Source of the DNA: Bacillota bacterium
GTDB taxonomy: Bacteria; Bacillota; Clostridia; Lachnospirales; Lachnospiraceae
Assembly (NCBI GenBank): GCA_023409535.1
Contig: JAEYGZ010000001.1
Span: 1 to 20,615 of the forward strand
Direction of reading: 5' to 3'
DNA length: 20,615 nucleotides
Shown here: one piece after another, positions 14,890 through 20,615 of the stretch
Layout: every line of letters starts with the position of its first letter
Position numbering within the stretch: position 1 is the first letter of the stretch
Position numbers and translations under genes: made by a program
Notes under the pieces: generated by a model
Seen by the model: the letters and a program-made list of their open reading frames with translations, nothing else
Database searches by the model: none
What the model was told of the DNA's origin: nothing

Positions 14890-16362
14890 ATGAGTGAAGC
14901 AGTACTGGAAGAAGCAAGAAGAAATAAGCTGGATTATGTGAAGGGGTACATTAATCCTTATCCCGAACGGTTTAAAAAAACACATGAAATCATTGAGGCG
15001 AAGGAGCTTGCAGATGGTACTCCGGATATACGAATTGCAGGCCGTATCTTATTCATCCGCAAAATAGGCAAGCTGACCTTTCTAATGCTGGCAGATATCC
15101 AAGGTAGAATTCAGGTTGCAATAAAAAAGGATGTGCTTGGAGAGGAAGTTTACGAATCCTTCGCAAAGAGCTTTGATATCGGCGACTTTCTAGGTGTCTC
15201 CGGTGAGATGTTCACCACGCAGACCGGAGAAAAGACAATACGGGCAGAGCAAATAACATTCTTGGGCAAGTCATTAAGGCCATTACCCGAGAAGTTTCAT
15301 GGCATCAATGATATTGATACCTGCTTTCGTCAGCGTTACCTGGATCTTATTGTGAATGAGGATACCAGACAGCGCTTTTTGCTAAAATTTAATTTCATGA
15401 GAGAGGTCCGACGCTTCCTTGAGGATAATGGTTATATTGAGATTGAGACCCCTGTCTTGATTGATAAGCCCAGCGGAGCAACTGCCCGACCTTTCATCTC
15501 ACATCATAACGCTCTGGATATCGATGTTTACCTTCGCATAGCCCCTGAGACTTATCTTAAAAGAGCCATCGTGGGCGGCTTCACTAAGGTATTTGAATTT
15601 GCCAGGTGCTTTCGCAATGAAGGAATTGATACAACACATCTGCAGGACTTTACAATGGTTGAAGGATATTGCGCGTATTTTAGCTATAAGGATAACATGC
15701 AATTCCTTAAGTTGATGCTGTGCCAGGTGGTAACGAGATTATTTGGCAGGGCTGAGATTAGACTGGGGGATCAGATCATTGATTTTGCCGGCGAATGGCC
15801 CATCGTGACTTTTCGTAATCTGCTCTTTACTGATAGTGGAATTGACATTAATCAATATCCTACTGCCAGTGCTTTACTCGCTAAGATTGAAGCCGAAGGA
15901 ATCTCTCTGGATTCGGAAACACAGCCTCATTTACTGGGCAGAGGTAATCTGATCGATCTCCTGTATAAGAAGGTCAGCCGTCCTAAGATCATCTCTCCTA
16001 CCTTTCTGACGGAGCATCCTACCGCCCTATCACCTCTGGCGAGGGCAAACGACGCTGATCCCTGGGTAGCAGACCGCTTTCAGTTAATTATTAACGGCGC
16101 GGAAGTTATTAATGCCTATTCCGAATTGGTCGACCCTGTCGAACAGCGGAACCGTCTGCTGGAGCAATCCCGGCTGAAGGCCGGTGGCGATGAGGAGGCA
16201 ATGCCCCTGGATCTTGATTATATTACCGCTATGGAGTACGGTATGCCTCCCATCTCCGGCTGGGGAATGGGGATTGACCGTATCCTTCAGGTACTGACCG
16301 GAGAAGATAACATTAAGAATATGCTCCTCTTTCCCCTAATGAGACCGGTGAGTGAGAATTGA
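14890..16362 (+). CDS. lysS: Class II lysyl-tRNA synthetase
   Basis: Attaches lysine to tRNA-Lys in the cytoplasm. The 490 residues hold an N-terminal OB-fold anticodon-binding domain (YPERFKKTHE, DIRIAGRILFIRKIGKLTF) and the class II catalytic core: motif 1 near GYIEIETPVL, motif 2 FEFARCFRNEGIDTTHLQDF, and motif 3 GWGMGIDRIL near the end. The late segment with HPTALSPLARANDADPW and AYSELVDP matches a LysRS subtype that I associate with Clostridia. The start is ATG 14890 with AAGGAG 8 nt upstream; an earlier in-frame ATG lies inside the T-box and is rejected. T-box control of a lysS gene suggests this copy responds to lysine supply, and it may not be the only LysRS in the genome. Confidence 0.92.
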   Translation: MSEAVLEEARRNKLDYVKGYINPYPERFKKTHEIIEAKELADGTPDIRIAGRILFIRKIGKLTFLMLADIQGRIQVAIKKDVLGEEVYESFAKSFDIGDFLGVSGEMFTTQTGEKTIRAEQITFLGKSLRPLPEKFHGINDIDTCFRQRYLDLIVNEDTRQRFLLKFNFMREVRRFLEDNGYIEIETPVLIDKPSGATARPFISHHNALDIDVYLRIAPETYLKRAIVGGFTKVFEFARCFRNEGIDTTHLQDFTMVEGYCAYFSYKDNMQFLKLMLCQVVTRLFGRAEIRLGDQIIDFAGEWPIVTFRNLLFTDSGIDINQYPTASALLAKIEAEGISLDSETQPHLLGRGNLIDLLYKKVSRPKIISPTFLTEHPTALSPLARANDADPWVADRFQLIINGAEVINAYSELVDPVEQRNRLLEQSRLKAGGDEEAMPLDLDYITAMEYGMPPISGWGMGIDRILQVLTGEDNIKNMLLFPLMRPVSEN

Positions 16363-16451
16363 CAGAGTTATTTAAATTAGACTCTGTATTCGTTCCCGGA
16401 TAATGTCGTGTAATTGATTATAAAAATGATATAAATTTATAACTTGGAGGC

Positions 16452-16481
16452 TTGACAAACCCACCACTCATATTATATTAT
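16452..16481 (+). promoter_or_regulatory. Promoter of tRNA-Gly
   Basis: TTGACA (16452-16457), an 18-bp spacer and TATTAT (16476-16481), 30 bp before the tRNA 5' end. Confidence 0.7.
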
Positions 16482-16511
16482 AGTTCTTGCGCACCAAACA
16501 AATTGGAATAT

Positions 16512-16583
16512 GCGCGAGTGGCTCAGTGGTGGAGTATCGCCTTGCCAAGGCGAGGGTCGCGGGTTCGAATCCCGTCTCGCGCT
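16512..16583 (+). tRNA. tRNA-Gly (anticodon GCC)
   Basis: A full cloverleaf. The acceptor stem is GCGCGAG (16512-16518) with CTCGCGC (16576-16582), with discriminator T at 16583. The D-arm is GGCTCAGTGGTGGAGTATC. The anticodon stem is TCGCC/GGCGA around TTGCCAA, with anticodon GCC at 16544-16546. The T-arm is CGGG-TTCGAAT-CCCG. No CCA is encoded. It has its own promoter and terminator. Its 3' end is duplicated near 20372-20390 and an integrase remnant lies close by, so the gene looks like an integration target. Confidence 0.95.
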
Positions 16584-16595
16584 TAATTGAAAAGT

Positions 16596-16633
16596 ATCGC
16601 TAATCCTTATAAATCAAGGGTTAGCGATTTTTT
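16596..16633 (+). terminator. Terminator after tRNA-Gly
   Basis: ATCGCTAATCCTT (16596-16608) pairs with AAGGGTTAGCGAT (16616-16628; one G-U) around a 7-nt loop and ends in TTTTT. Confidence 0.85.
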
Positions 16634-16691
16634 GTTGCTTGAAAAACATGTATGCAGGATGTGTGCAACATCCTTTTACATACGGGGACCA

Positions 16692-16859
16692 TTATAATGC
16701 CTTGTCCATATAAGCACGGTTCTTTTCGATTTCATTGTAATTGTAGATATAGGCTTTCGTTGTATCTGTATCTTCAAGGCTCATATATGCACTGATTTCC
16801 TCTAAAGGCCTGAATAAAAGATGTACACTTCTTGAATAATGTGTAATCCTGCACTTTTG
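16692..16859 (-). pseudogene. C-terminal remnant of a tyrosine recombinase (integrase)
   Basis: On the minus strand the last codons before TAA (16694-16692) read RPLEEISAYMSLEDTDTTKA followed by YIYNYNEIEKNRAYMDKAL. This is the end of a phage-type integrase, where 'plEeISaYMGHsd..TT..YIYN' is typical. The expected GH of the catalytic box is SL here, and the upstream HxxR box is not intact (THYSRSVHLLF), so the piece is inactive. No N-terminal domain was seen toward 17000. Its place 108 bp from the tRNA-Gly 3' end is where an integrated element would carry its integrase. Confidence 0.55.
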
Positions 16860-17039
16860 CTTGGGTTGACTTACTATATTAGGAAATATACAATAAAAAT
16901 AATCTGCCTGTGATTATATCAAATAAAGCACTCCAGATTTCCCAACTTTTAGATAATCATAAATTTCAAATAAATCAAATGGATTATGTAACGAATTAAG
17001 ATTTTGTAACACTAATTAACAATGGGAGGTAAAACATAT

Positions 17040-17516
17040 ATGGATTCAATGGAGCAAATATATTTAAAATACGCCAATACTGTATATGGTTTTCTCATGA
17101 CTAAGTCGCAGAATCCTGATTTAGCAGAGGAATTAACCCAAGAAACTTTTTGTCAAGCCGTCAAAAATGTTAGCAAATTCAACGGAAATAGCAGCGTATC
17201 CACTTGGCTTTGTGGAATTGCAAAGAATTTATTATATCAATATCTAAGAAAACAGAAACATCAAGTCAGTTTGGAAGAGTCTGAAGAAATACCCATCATC
17301 TCTGCAGAAACAGAGTTATTCTGTGATTGGGATAATCTTCAAATTTTAAAGTCACTTCATAGCTTGGAAGACCCTATGCGTGAAGTAATGTATCTTAGAC
17401 TTATTGGTAATCTGACATTTGGGCAAATTGGTGAGATTATGGAGAAAAGTGAAAATTGGGCAAGAGTAACATTTTATCGTGGAAAAGAAAGAATTATTAA
17501 GGAGGTAGAGTTATAA
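17040..17516 (+). CDS. ECF-type RNA polymerase sigma factor
   Basis: A 158-residue sigma-70-family factor of the extracytoplasmic-function class. Region 2 runs from about 6 to 70, with the core-binding and -10 recognition signature LAEELTQETFCQAVKNVSKF and SSVSTWLCGIAKN. Region 4 runs from about 100 to 155 (REVMYLRLIGNLTFGQIGEIM, then a helix-turn-helix SENWARVTFYRGKERI). There is no region 3. The start is ATG 17040 with GGGAGGT 9 nt upstream; the ATG at 17022 is part of that site's surroundings. The last base of its stop is the first base of the anti-sigma start (TAATG), so the two are translationally coupled. The inducing signal is unknown. Two TGTAAC boxes (16987, 17005) upstream could belong to an autoregulated promoter. 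Confidence 0.9.
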   Translation: MDSMEQIYLKYANTVYGFLMTKSQNPDLAEELTQETFCQAVKNVSKFNGNSSVSTWLCGIAKNLLYQYLRKQKHQVSLEESEEIPIISAETELFCDWDNLQILKSLHSLEDPMREVMYLRLIGNLTFGQIGEIMEKSENWARVTFYRGKERIIKEVEL

Positions 17517-17986
17517 TGGAACATAAAATCCCCTGTAGTATGATACAGGATTTAATGCCTTTACATGTTGATGGGTTAACATCAGATTTATCTAATACCG
17601 AGATTGAACGCCACTTAGAAGAATGTGAGGAATGTAAAGCCAGATATAGTCGTATGAAATCATCTATAGAACAAAATAAATCAAGAAAACAAAGTAAGAA
17701 TGAAAGAGAGTTAGATTATTTGAAGAAAATAAATATCTCTCAAAAACGTAATTTGATTATTGGAAGCATAATCAGCTTCATATTAGGTTTGAGCCTTCCA
17801 ATTTTAAAGTTTACAGAGCCAATTATGAATACAATACTAAATGGCGGGAGGATGCCAGCTTATTATTCAGCCCGACTTAATTTAATTTGGTCTCAAATTT
17901 TATTTAAAATGATTGTTTCAGGTATAATAGTATTTTTATTGTACTTCATAATACGTATACTTATAAAAAAATTCAAATCCAAGTAG
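17516..17986 (+). CDS. Zinc-finger anti-sigma factor, membrane bound
   Basis: A 156-residue partner of the sigma factor just upstream. The N-terminal zf-HC2/ZAS domain has the H-x3-C-x2-C motif (His33, Cys37, Cys40; RHLEECEECKARY) used to hold ECF sigma factors inactive. A charged linker (about 50-75) is followed by two hydrophobic segments (about 75-95 and 130-150), placing the protein in the cytoplasmic membrane with little outside it. It overlaps the sigma gene by one base. The signal and protease path are unknown. Confidence 0.85.
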   Translation: MEHKIPCSMIQDLMPLHVDGLTSDLSNTEIERHLEECEECKARYSRMKSSIEQNKSRKQSKNERELDYLKKINISQKRNLIIGSIISFILGLSLPILKFTEPIMNTILNGGRMPAYYSARLNLIWSQILFKMIVSGIIVFLLYFIIRILIKKFKSK

Positions 17987-18015
17987 TACTCTCTATGTGT
18001 ACAGTCTTGTATGCA

Positions 18016-18041
18016 GATAAATAACAGAAGCCGCAAACCTC
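18016..18041 (+). repeat. Direct repeat, copy 1 of 2
   Basis: A 26-base sequence starting GATAAATAACAGAAGCCG recurs at 20307-20332 with 24 identical bases. It lies just after the anti-sigma gene. The two copies bracket the methyltransferase, CD3324-like and DUF1062 genes. Confidence 0.75.
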
Positions 18042-18119
18042 AGATATTGGTAAATTTAGTTTACTTGTTTTGTTTGACGTGATATTATGATATTTAAAAT
18101 TGATAAAGTTGTCATTGAA

Positions 18120-18142
18120 TATGTGCACTATTTGTGCACATA
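18120..18142. promoter_or_regulatory. Perfect inverted repeat upstream of the methyltransferase gene
   Basis: TATGTGCAC-TATTT-GTGCACATA has 9-bp arms with a 5-bp gap, about 85 bp before the methyltransferase start. It may be an operator or a stem-loop. Each arm contains the palindrome GTGCAC. No T-tract follows, so it is not a standard terminator. Confidence 0.45.
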
Positions 18143-18225
18143 AATCAGAAGTGGATGGAATCCCTTCTTTTCAGTATTGGTAGGCAGTAGTATATCAGAA
18201 TTTAGAGGAATATGGAGATGACAAA

Positions 18226-18837
18226 ATGAAAATACCGTTTTGGGAGGAAACATACAAGGTTGATGATATTTTTACCTTTGGTTCAGAGCCTAACAATACT
18301 ATAATTGAATTTGAAACTCTATTTAACAAATCGGGTAATGTTCTTGATGTCGGCTGCGGTGACGGAAAGAATTCATTATACCTTGCAAAACAAGGCTTTT
18401 TAAATATTGATGCATTTGATTTATCGGAAAACGCAATCAACAAATTGAAAAGATTGTCCCGCAAAGATGATGTCCATATAAATGCTTGGGTTGATGATTT
18501 ATGCAACTTTAGCTTTAATAAAACATATGACTTAATTTTTTCATTTGGAACACTTCATTTTGTTAATAAAGATAATTGGCATAAATTCATATTAGCAGCA
18601 AAAGAAAATACTGTGATTGGTGGATTTCACATTATGCAGCTATTTACTGATACAGTTCCAGCTTCACCGGACATTGCTCCATTTGCTGTCGGATTGGCTT
18701 CTGATGAAGAAATCAAAGAATTATATAATGATTGGAACATTGTTCAATTTAAGTCGTATGTATTTGAAGATATACATCCTGATGTTCCAATACATTTACA
18801 TGCATCTAATAAAATTGTGGTTCAGCGAATGAAATGA
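18226..18837 (+). CDS. Class I SAM-dependent methyltransferase (TehB-like)
   Basis: A 203-residue Rossmann-fold methyltransferase. Motif I is VLDVGCGDGKNS (39-50), which binds S-adenosylmethionine. Motif II has the acidic residue in IDAFDLSENAI. Motif III/IV is around WVDDLCNFSFNKTYDLIFSF. It resembles the TehB/UbiG-like small-molecule methyltransferases, sometimes labelled tellurite resistance. The real acceptor is unknown. GGAGATG precedes the start. It stands alone between the direct repeat and the leader of the CD3324-like gene. Confidence 0.85.
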   Translation: MKIPFWEETYKVDDIFTFGSEPNNTIIEFETLFNKSGNVLDVGCGDGKNSLYLAKQGFLNIDAFDLSENAINKLKRLSRKDDVHINAWVDDLCNFSFNKTYDLIFSFGTLHFVNKDNWHKFILAAKENTVIGGFHIMQLFTDTVPASPDIAPFAVGLASDEEIKELYNDWNIVQFKSYVFEDIHPDVPIHLHASNKIVVQRMK

Positions 18838-18983
18838 GTGTTAAAATAAGCATGCCTATATCACCATATTCATTGATATTGTAAAGACCACATTTAGAAT
18901 GCGTTACCGGATGAACTTTGAATGAATAATACACCTCTTCCTATTTGGCCATTCGACACAATAAGACAACTTTCTTCATAGGT

Positions 18984-19011
18984 TTGCATATACGAAAAAG
19001 AATGTTATAAT
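18984..19011 (+). promoter_or_regulatory. Promoter for the leader and CD3324-like gene
   Basis: TTGCAT (18984-18989), 16-bp spacer, TATAAT (19006-19011). Transcription from about 19018 would include the 8-codon leader ORF at 19060. The remaining 18838-18983 shows no gene. Confidence 0.6.
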
Positions 19012-19059
19012 GACTTGAAGTTATCTGATAGATTACTATAATAAGGAGGAATACCCGCT

Positions 19060-19086
19060 TTGAGAAAATATGTTATTTTTGCATAG
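19060..19086 (+). CDS. Putative 8-residue leader peptide 1
   Basis: AAGGAGG (19043-19049) is followed 10 nt later by TTG, and the frame reads (M)RKYVIFA then TAG. It lies 81 nt before the CD3324-like gene. The same design (8 codons, Phe-Ala-TAG-C, then a hairpin) appears at 19554, before the DUF1062 gene. A perfect ribosome binding site on so short a frame, and its match to the second leader, support translation. The peptide's role would be to place a ribosome over the following stem, not to make a product. A chance short frame cannot be excluded. Confidence 0.5.
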   Translation: MRKYVIFA

Positions 19087-19135
19087 CATTGGCTATTGCA
19101 ATTTTATAAACTAAATTTGTTGTGGCCATTGCTAT
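19083..19135 (+). promoter_or_regulatory. Leader hairpin 1, starting at the leader stop codon
   Basis: ATAGCATTGGCTA (19083-19095) pairs with TGGCCATTGCTAT (19123-19135): 13 positions with one T-T mismatch and one G-U, and a 27-nt loop. The stop codon TAG is inside the stem. No strong T-tract follows, pointing to control of translation or mRNA stability more than termination. TTTTGC of the leader is also complementary to GCAAAA at the main start codon. Confidence 0.5.
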
Positions 19136-19167
19136 TCCTAATAGTTTACTATTTTTAGGAGGGCAAA

Positions 19168-19458
19168 ATGGGCTATATAAGAGCGGAACAGGTTCTACCG
19201 CCTGATCTTATTAAATTAGTGCAGCATTATATTGATGGTGAAAACATTTACATTCCAAGGAAAGCAGAGAATAAAAAGGAATGGGGAAAGAGCACCCGGA
19301 TACGGCAAGAATTACAGGAAAGAAATTTGTTAATTCTAACTGACCATCAATATGGCTATAAGACTTCAGATTTAGCAATGAAGTATTTCTTATCTGAAAA
19401 AAGCATATACAGAATTATACGTGAAACGAAAATGATATGGCGAGCCGGTTCAACATGA
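19168..19458 (+). CDS. CD3324-like (Mor-type) HTH protein
   Basis: A 96-residue basic protein resembling the CD3324 family of Firmicutes, related to the Mor transcription activator. The N-terminal MGYIRAEQVLPPDLIKLVQ and YIDGENIYIPRK are the family signature. The C-terminal half contains a helix-turn-helix (YKTSDLAMKYFLSEKSIYRII). It is a probable DNA-binding regulator; no target is known. AGGAGGG (19157-19163) is only 4 nt before ATG. It is preceded by a leader with an 8-codon ORF and a hairpin. Its leader, but not its protein, resembles that of the following DUF1062 gene. Confidence 0.8.
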   Translation: MGYIRAEQVLPPDLIKLVQHYIDGENIYIPRKAENKKEWGKSTRIRQELQERNLLILTDHQYGYKTSDLAMKYFLSEKSIYRIIRETKMIWRAGST

Positions 19459-19466
19459 ACCGGCTC
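19442..19466 (+). terminator. Hairpin at the end of the CD3324-like gene
   Basis: GAGCCGGTTC (19442-19451) pairs perfectly with GAACCGGCTC (19457-19466) around a 5-nt loop and spans the stop codon. The T-tract is poor, so it may be an mRNA-end stabiliser or weak terminator. Confidence 0.5.
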
Positions 19467-19553
19467 AAATTCTGTTATAAAAGTGTTTGAGATAGATAGA
19501 CAAATAGTATCATGATAGAATGGTTTTAGCATCAAGGAAAGGAAAGATATCTT

Positions 19554-19580
19554 ATGACTACTCCGGCTTATTTTGCGTAG
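19554..19580 (+). CDS. Putative 8-residue leader peptide 2
   Basis: AGGAAAGGAAAG is followed 7 nt later by ATG, reading MTTPAYFA then TAG. It lies 78 nt before the DUF1062 gene. Length, the Phe-Ala-TAG-C ending and the hairpin after it match leader 1. Its bases ATTTTGCGT (19570-19578) are complementary over 9 positions (one G-U) to ATGCAAAAT at the DUF1062 start (19652-19660), so translation of the leader would keep that start codon free. Confidence 0.55.
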   Translation: MTTPAYFA

Positions 19581-19627
19581 CGAAGGCTATTGCAAATATA
19601 CTAAAATAAAAATGTAATAGCCTTTGC
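19580..19627 (+). promoter_or_regulatory. Leader hairpin 2, starting at the leader stop codon
   Basis: GCGAAGGCTATT (19580-19591) pairs with AATAGCCTTTGC (19616-19627): 12 bp with one G-U and a 24-nt loop. The first base is the G of the leader TAG. Loop sequences of both leaders share GCAA and ACTAAA. No terminator T-tract follows. Confidence 0.6.
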
Positions 19628-19658
19628 AAATCCCGAGCTAATAATAAGGAGATGCAAA

Positions 19659-20252
19659 ATGAGCTATCAAAAAACACATGAATATGAAATCACCCCGGAA
19701 GAGTCTTACTCCATAATCCGCAATTGCTCCATCTGCGGATGTAAGTCAGTTTTTGTGAACACCAATAATTTCAGGGTAAATGCGAATGGGAATAGAATTG
19801 ATGTATGGTTAATCTATCAGTGTTCAAAATGTAAACATACTTATAATCTGACAATACATGAAAGGCTAAAGGTTGATCAATTTTCATCAGACCATTTTAG
19901 AAGCTTAATGAATAATGAGAAAGAACTTGCGAAGAAATACGGAACCGATAAATCTTTCTTTGTAAAAAACAAAGCCGAGACAGATTGGAACAGCGTTAAA
20001 TATCAGATTGTAAATATAAAGACCCGGCAGCTTGCTGCAGATGAGTCGATACTCTTCCACTCCGGTGATATTATTCAAATAGACAATCCTTGCGGATTAA
20101 AAGTCAGAAATGATAAAATAATCGCAGAACTATTCCATATTACACGAAATACAGCAAAGCAGCTTGAAGAAACCGGTCATATTAAAATATTAAAAAATAA
20201 TCCGGGTTTGAGTATACATATTCTTAACCCAATCGACGCTTACCAAGTTTAA
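19659..20252 (+). CDS. DUF1062 domain protein
   Basis: A 197-residue protein of the DUF1062 family (Firmicutes, function unknown). The N-terminal third has a zinc-ribbon-like set, C-x2-C at 23/26 with Cys28 and C-x2-C at 55/58, within RNCSICGCKS and YQCSKCKHTYNLTIHERLKVD. The rest is a mixed basic/acidic region including WNSVKYQIVN. The C-terminal part (VRNDKIIAELFHITRNTAKQ) looks like a helix-turn-helix. AAGGAG is 7 nt before ATG. It is preceded by the second leader-peptide region and followed by the second 26-base repeat and the tRNA 3'-end copy. Confidence 0.82.
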   Translation: MSYQKTHEYEITPEESYSIIRNCSICGCKSVFVNTNNFRVNANGNRIDVWLIYQCSKCKHTYNLTIHERLKVDQFSSDHFRSLMNNEKELAKKYGTDKSFFVKNKAETDWNSVKYQIVNIKTRQLAADESILFHSGDIIQIDNPCGLKVRNDKIIAELFHITRNTAKQLEETGHIKILKNNPGLSIHILNPIDAYQV

Positions 20253-20306
20253 GCGATATGATTTGTATAAAAAGCACGCATCCATGCATGCGCAAGAAGG
20301 TCTGAG

Positions 20307-20332
20307 GATAAATAACAGAAGCCGTAAATCTC
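20307..20332 (+). repeat. Direct repeat, copy 2 of 2
   Basis: 24 of 26 bases match 18016-18041 (differences C/T at positions 19 and 23 of the repeat). It lies 40 bp before the tRNA 3'-end copy. Confidence 0.75.
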
Positions 20333-20353
20333 CTATTTAATCTGTATTTTCGG

Positions 20354-20390
20354 GTGCGGGGATTTGTTCAAAATCCCGTCTCACACTTAA
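20354..20390 (+). other. Degenerate copy of the tRNA-Gly 3' end (candidate attachment site)
   Basis: AATCCCGTCTCACACTTAA (20372-20390) matches 17 of 19 bases of the tRNA-Gly 3' end and first flanking bases (16568-16586). The preceding bases (GGGTGCGGGG) also resemble the tRNA T-arm start. No tRNA 5' half lies upstream, so it is not a tRNA gene. This is what integration into a tRNA 3' end leaves at the far junction. An intrinsic terminator follows, as it would after the original tRNA. It could instead be a relic of another tRNA gene. Confidence 0.55.
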
Positions 20391-20397
20391 CTAATTT

Positions 20398-20439
20398 CCT
20401 CAGAAATCTTGAAAAGTCAAGGCTTCTGGGGATTTTTTT
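20398..20439 (+). terminator. Rho-independent terminator after the tRNA 3'-end copy
   Basis: CCTCAGAA (20398-20405) pairs with TTCTGGGG (20424-20431; one G-U), with an inner CTTG/CAAG pair, followed by ATTTTTTT. Confidence 0.8.
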
Positions 20440-20470
20440 ATAAATTGTCAAAAGATACACTGGTTGAGTA

Positions 20471-20522
20471 AAAAGTTAAATTCCAGTGAAAAGTTAAATT
20501 CCAGTATGAAGATTTAATTCCA
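20471..20522. repeat. Short tandem repeats resembling an insertion-element end
   Basis: AAAAGTTAAATTCCAGT occurs at 20471-20487 and again at 20489-20505 (18-bp period). A weaker third copy, AAGATTTAATTCCA, is at 20509-20522. Multiple short repeats of this kind are known at the termini of IS21-family elements, so a transposase gene may begin outside the window. The tail 20523-20615 shows a TATAAT near 20566 but no gene. Confidence 0.5.
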
Positions 20523-20615
20523 TTTTATCAGCACTTGATCAGTTTCATTAGTAAGAAAAAAGTAGTATAATGGCCTTACAGAAAATGCCCGGATTAAAAA
20601 ACTGTATAGCAAACA

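Noticed and set aside
16656..16677. AGGATGT/ACATCCT hairpin as a terminator
   Set aside because: A 7-bp stem with only TTTT after it, 23 bp past a much stronger terminator; perhaps element debris, with no function assigned.
20273..20292. Hairpin CGCAT/ATGCG after the DUF1062 gene as its terminator
   Set aside because: A 5-bp stem with no T-tract; likely only a local palindrome.
20341..20390. A second complete tRNA gene
   Set aside because: Only the T-arm and 3' acceptor strand resemble tRNA; no D-arm, anticodon arm or matching 5' acceptor strand lies upstream.
20471..20522. CRISPR array
   Set aside because: Repeats are 17 bases with 1-4 base gaps, not repeats separated by unique spacers, and no cas genes are present.

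Overview
The window looks like a chromosomal stretch of a low-GC Clostridia member, most likely Lachnospiraceae or a close relative. The reasons are AT-rich DNA with strong AAGGAGG ribosome binding sites, frequent TTG starts, a T-box in front of lysS, a BspA-like leucine-rich-repeat secreted protein, and families such as CD3324, DUF1062, DUF3788 and YoaP-type acetyltransferase. No replication, phage structural or CRISPR genes are present. The genus is inference.

Layout. (1) 1-125 is the 3' end of an IS66-like insertion element. It lies 24 bp from the stop of an orphan XRE-type regulator (150-377, minus) that has a clear promoter and repeated operator. (2) 616-2794 holds a UDP-sugar pyrophosphorylase and a YoaP-type acetyltransferase. 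A decayed copy of the acetyltransferase gene start lies in front of them. (3) 2900-9196 is a run of small plus-strand sensor and enzyme genes: AraC with a GyrI-like domain, an alpha/beta hydrolase, a frameshifted lipoprotein, DUF454, MerR with a GyrI-like domain, a HIT protein, a stand-alone GyrI-like protein, a GNAT and a DUF3788 protein. Three of the nine carry the same ligand-binding fold, so this reads as a small-molecule sensing neighbourhood. (4) 9193-11837 holds a minus-strand DUF3298-like gene remnant and a secreted two-module LRR protein. (5) 11962-14263 (minus) is a pair of Gfo/Idh/MocA oxidoreductases ending at a strong hairpin terminator. (6) 14514-16362 is a T-box-controlled lysyl-tRNA synthetase.

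(7) 16452-20440 looks like a worn integrative-element site. It starts with tRNA-Gly(GCC) and its terminator, then a minus-strand fragment of a tyrosine recombinase C-terminus. After that come an ECF sigma/anti-sigma pair, a methyltransferase, a CD3324-like gene and a DUF1062 gene. It ends in a second copy of the tRNA 3' end (17 of 19 bases) followed by another terminator. A 26-base direct repeat (24 identical) brackets the last three genes. (8) 20471-20522 contains short tandem repeats of the kind seen at insertion-element ends.

The most striking undescribed signal is a pair of matching leaders in front of the CD3324-like gene and the DUF1062 gene. Each has an 8-codon ORF ending Phe-Ala-stop, a long hairpin starting at that stop codon, and a similar distance (78-81 nt) to the main start. 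This is the architecture of ribosome-sensing (leader-peptide) attenuators. A second notable signal is a perfect internal ribosome binding site and in-frame ATG inside the MerR regulator. It would release the ligand-binding domain alone, as in the TipAL/TipAS case.
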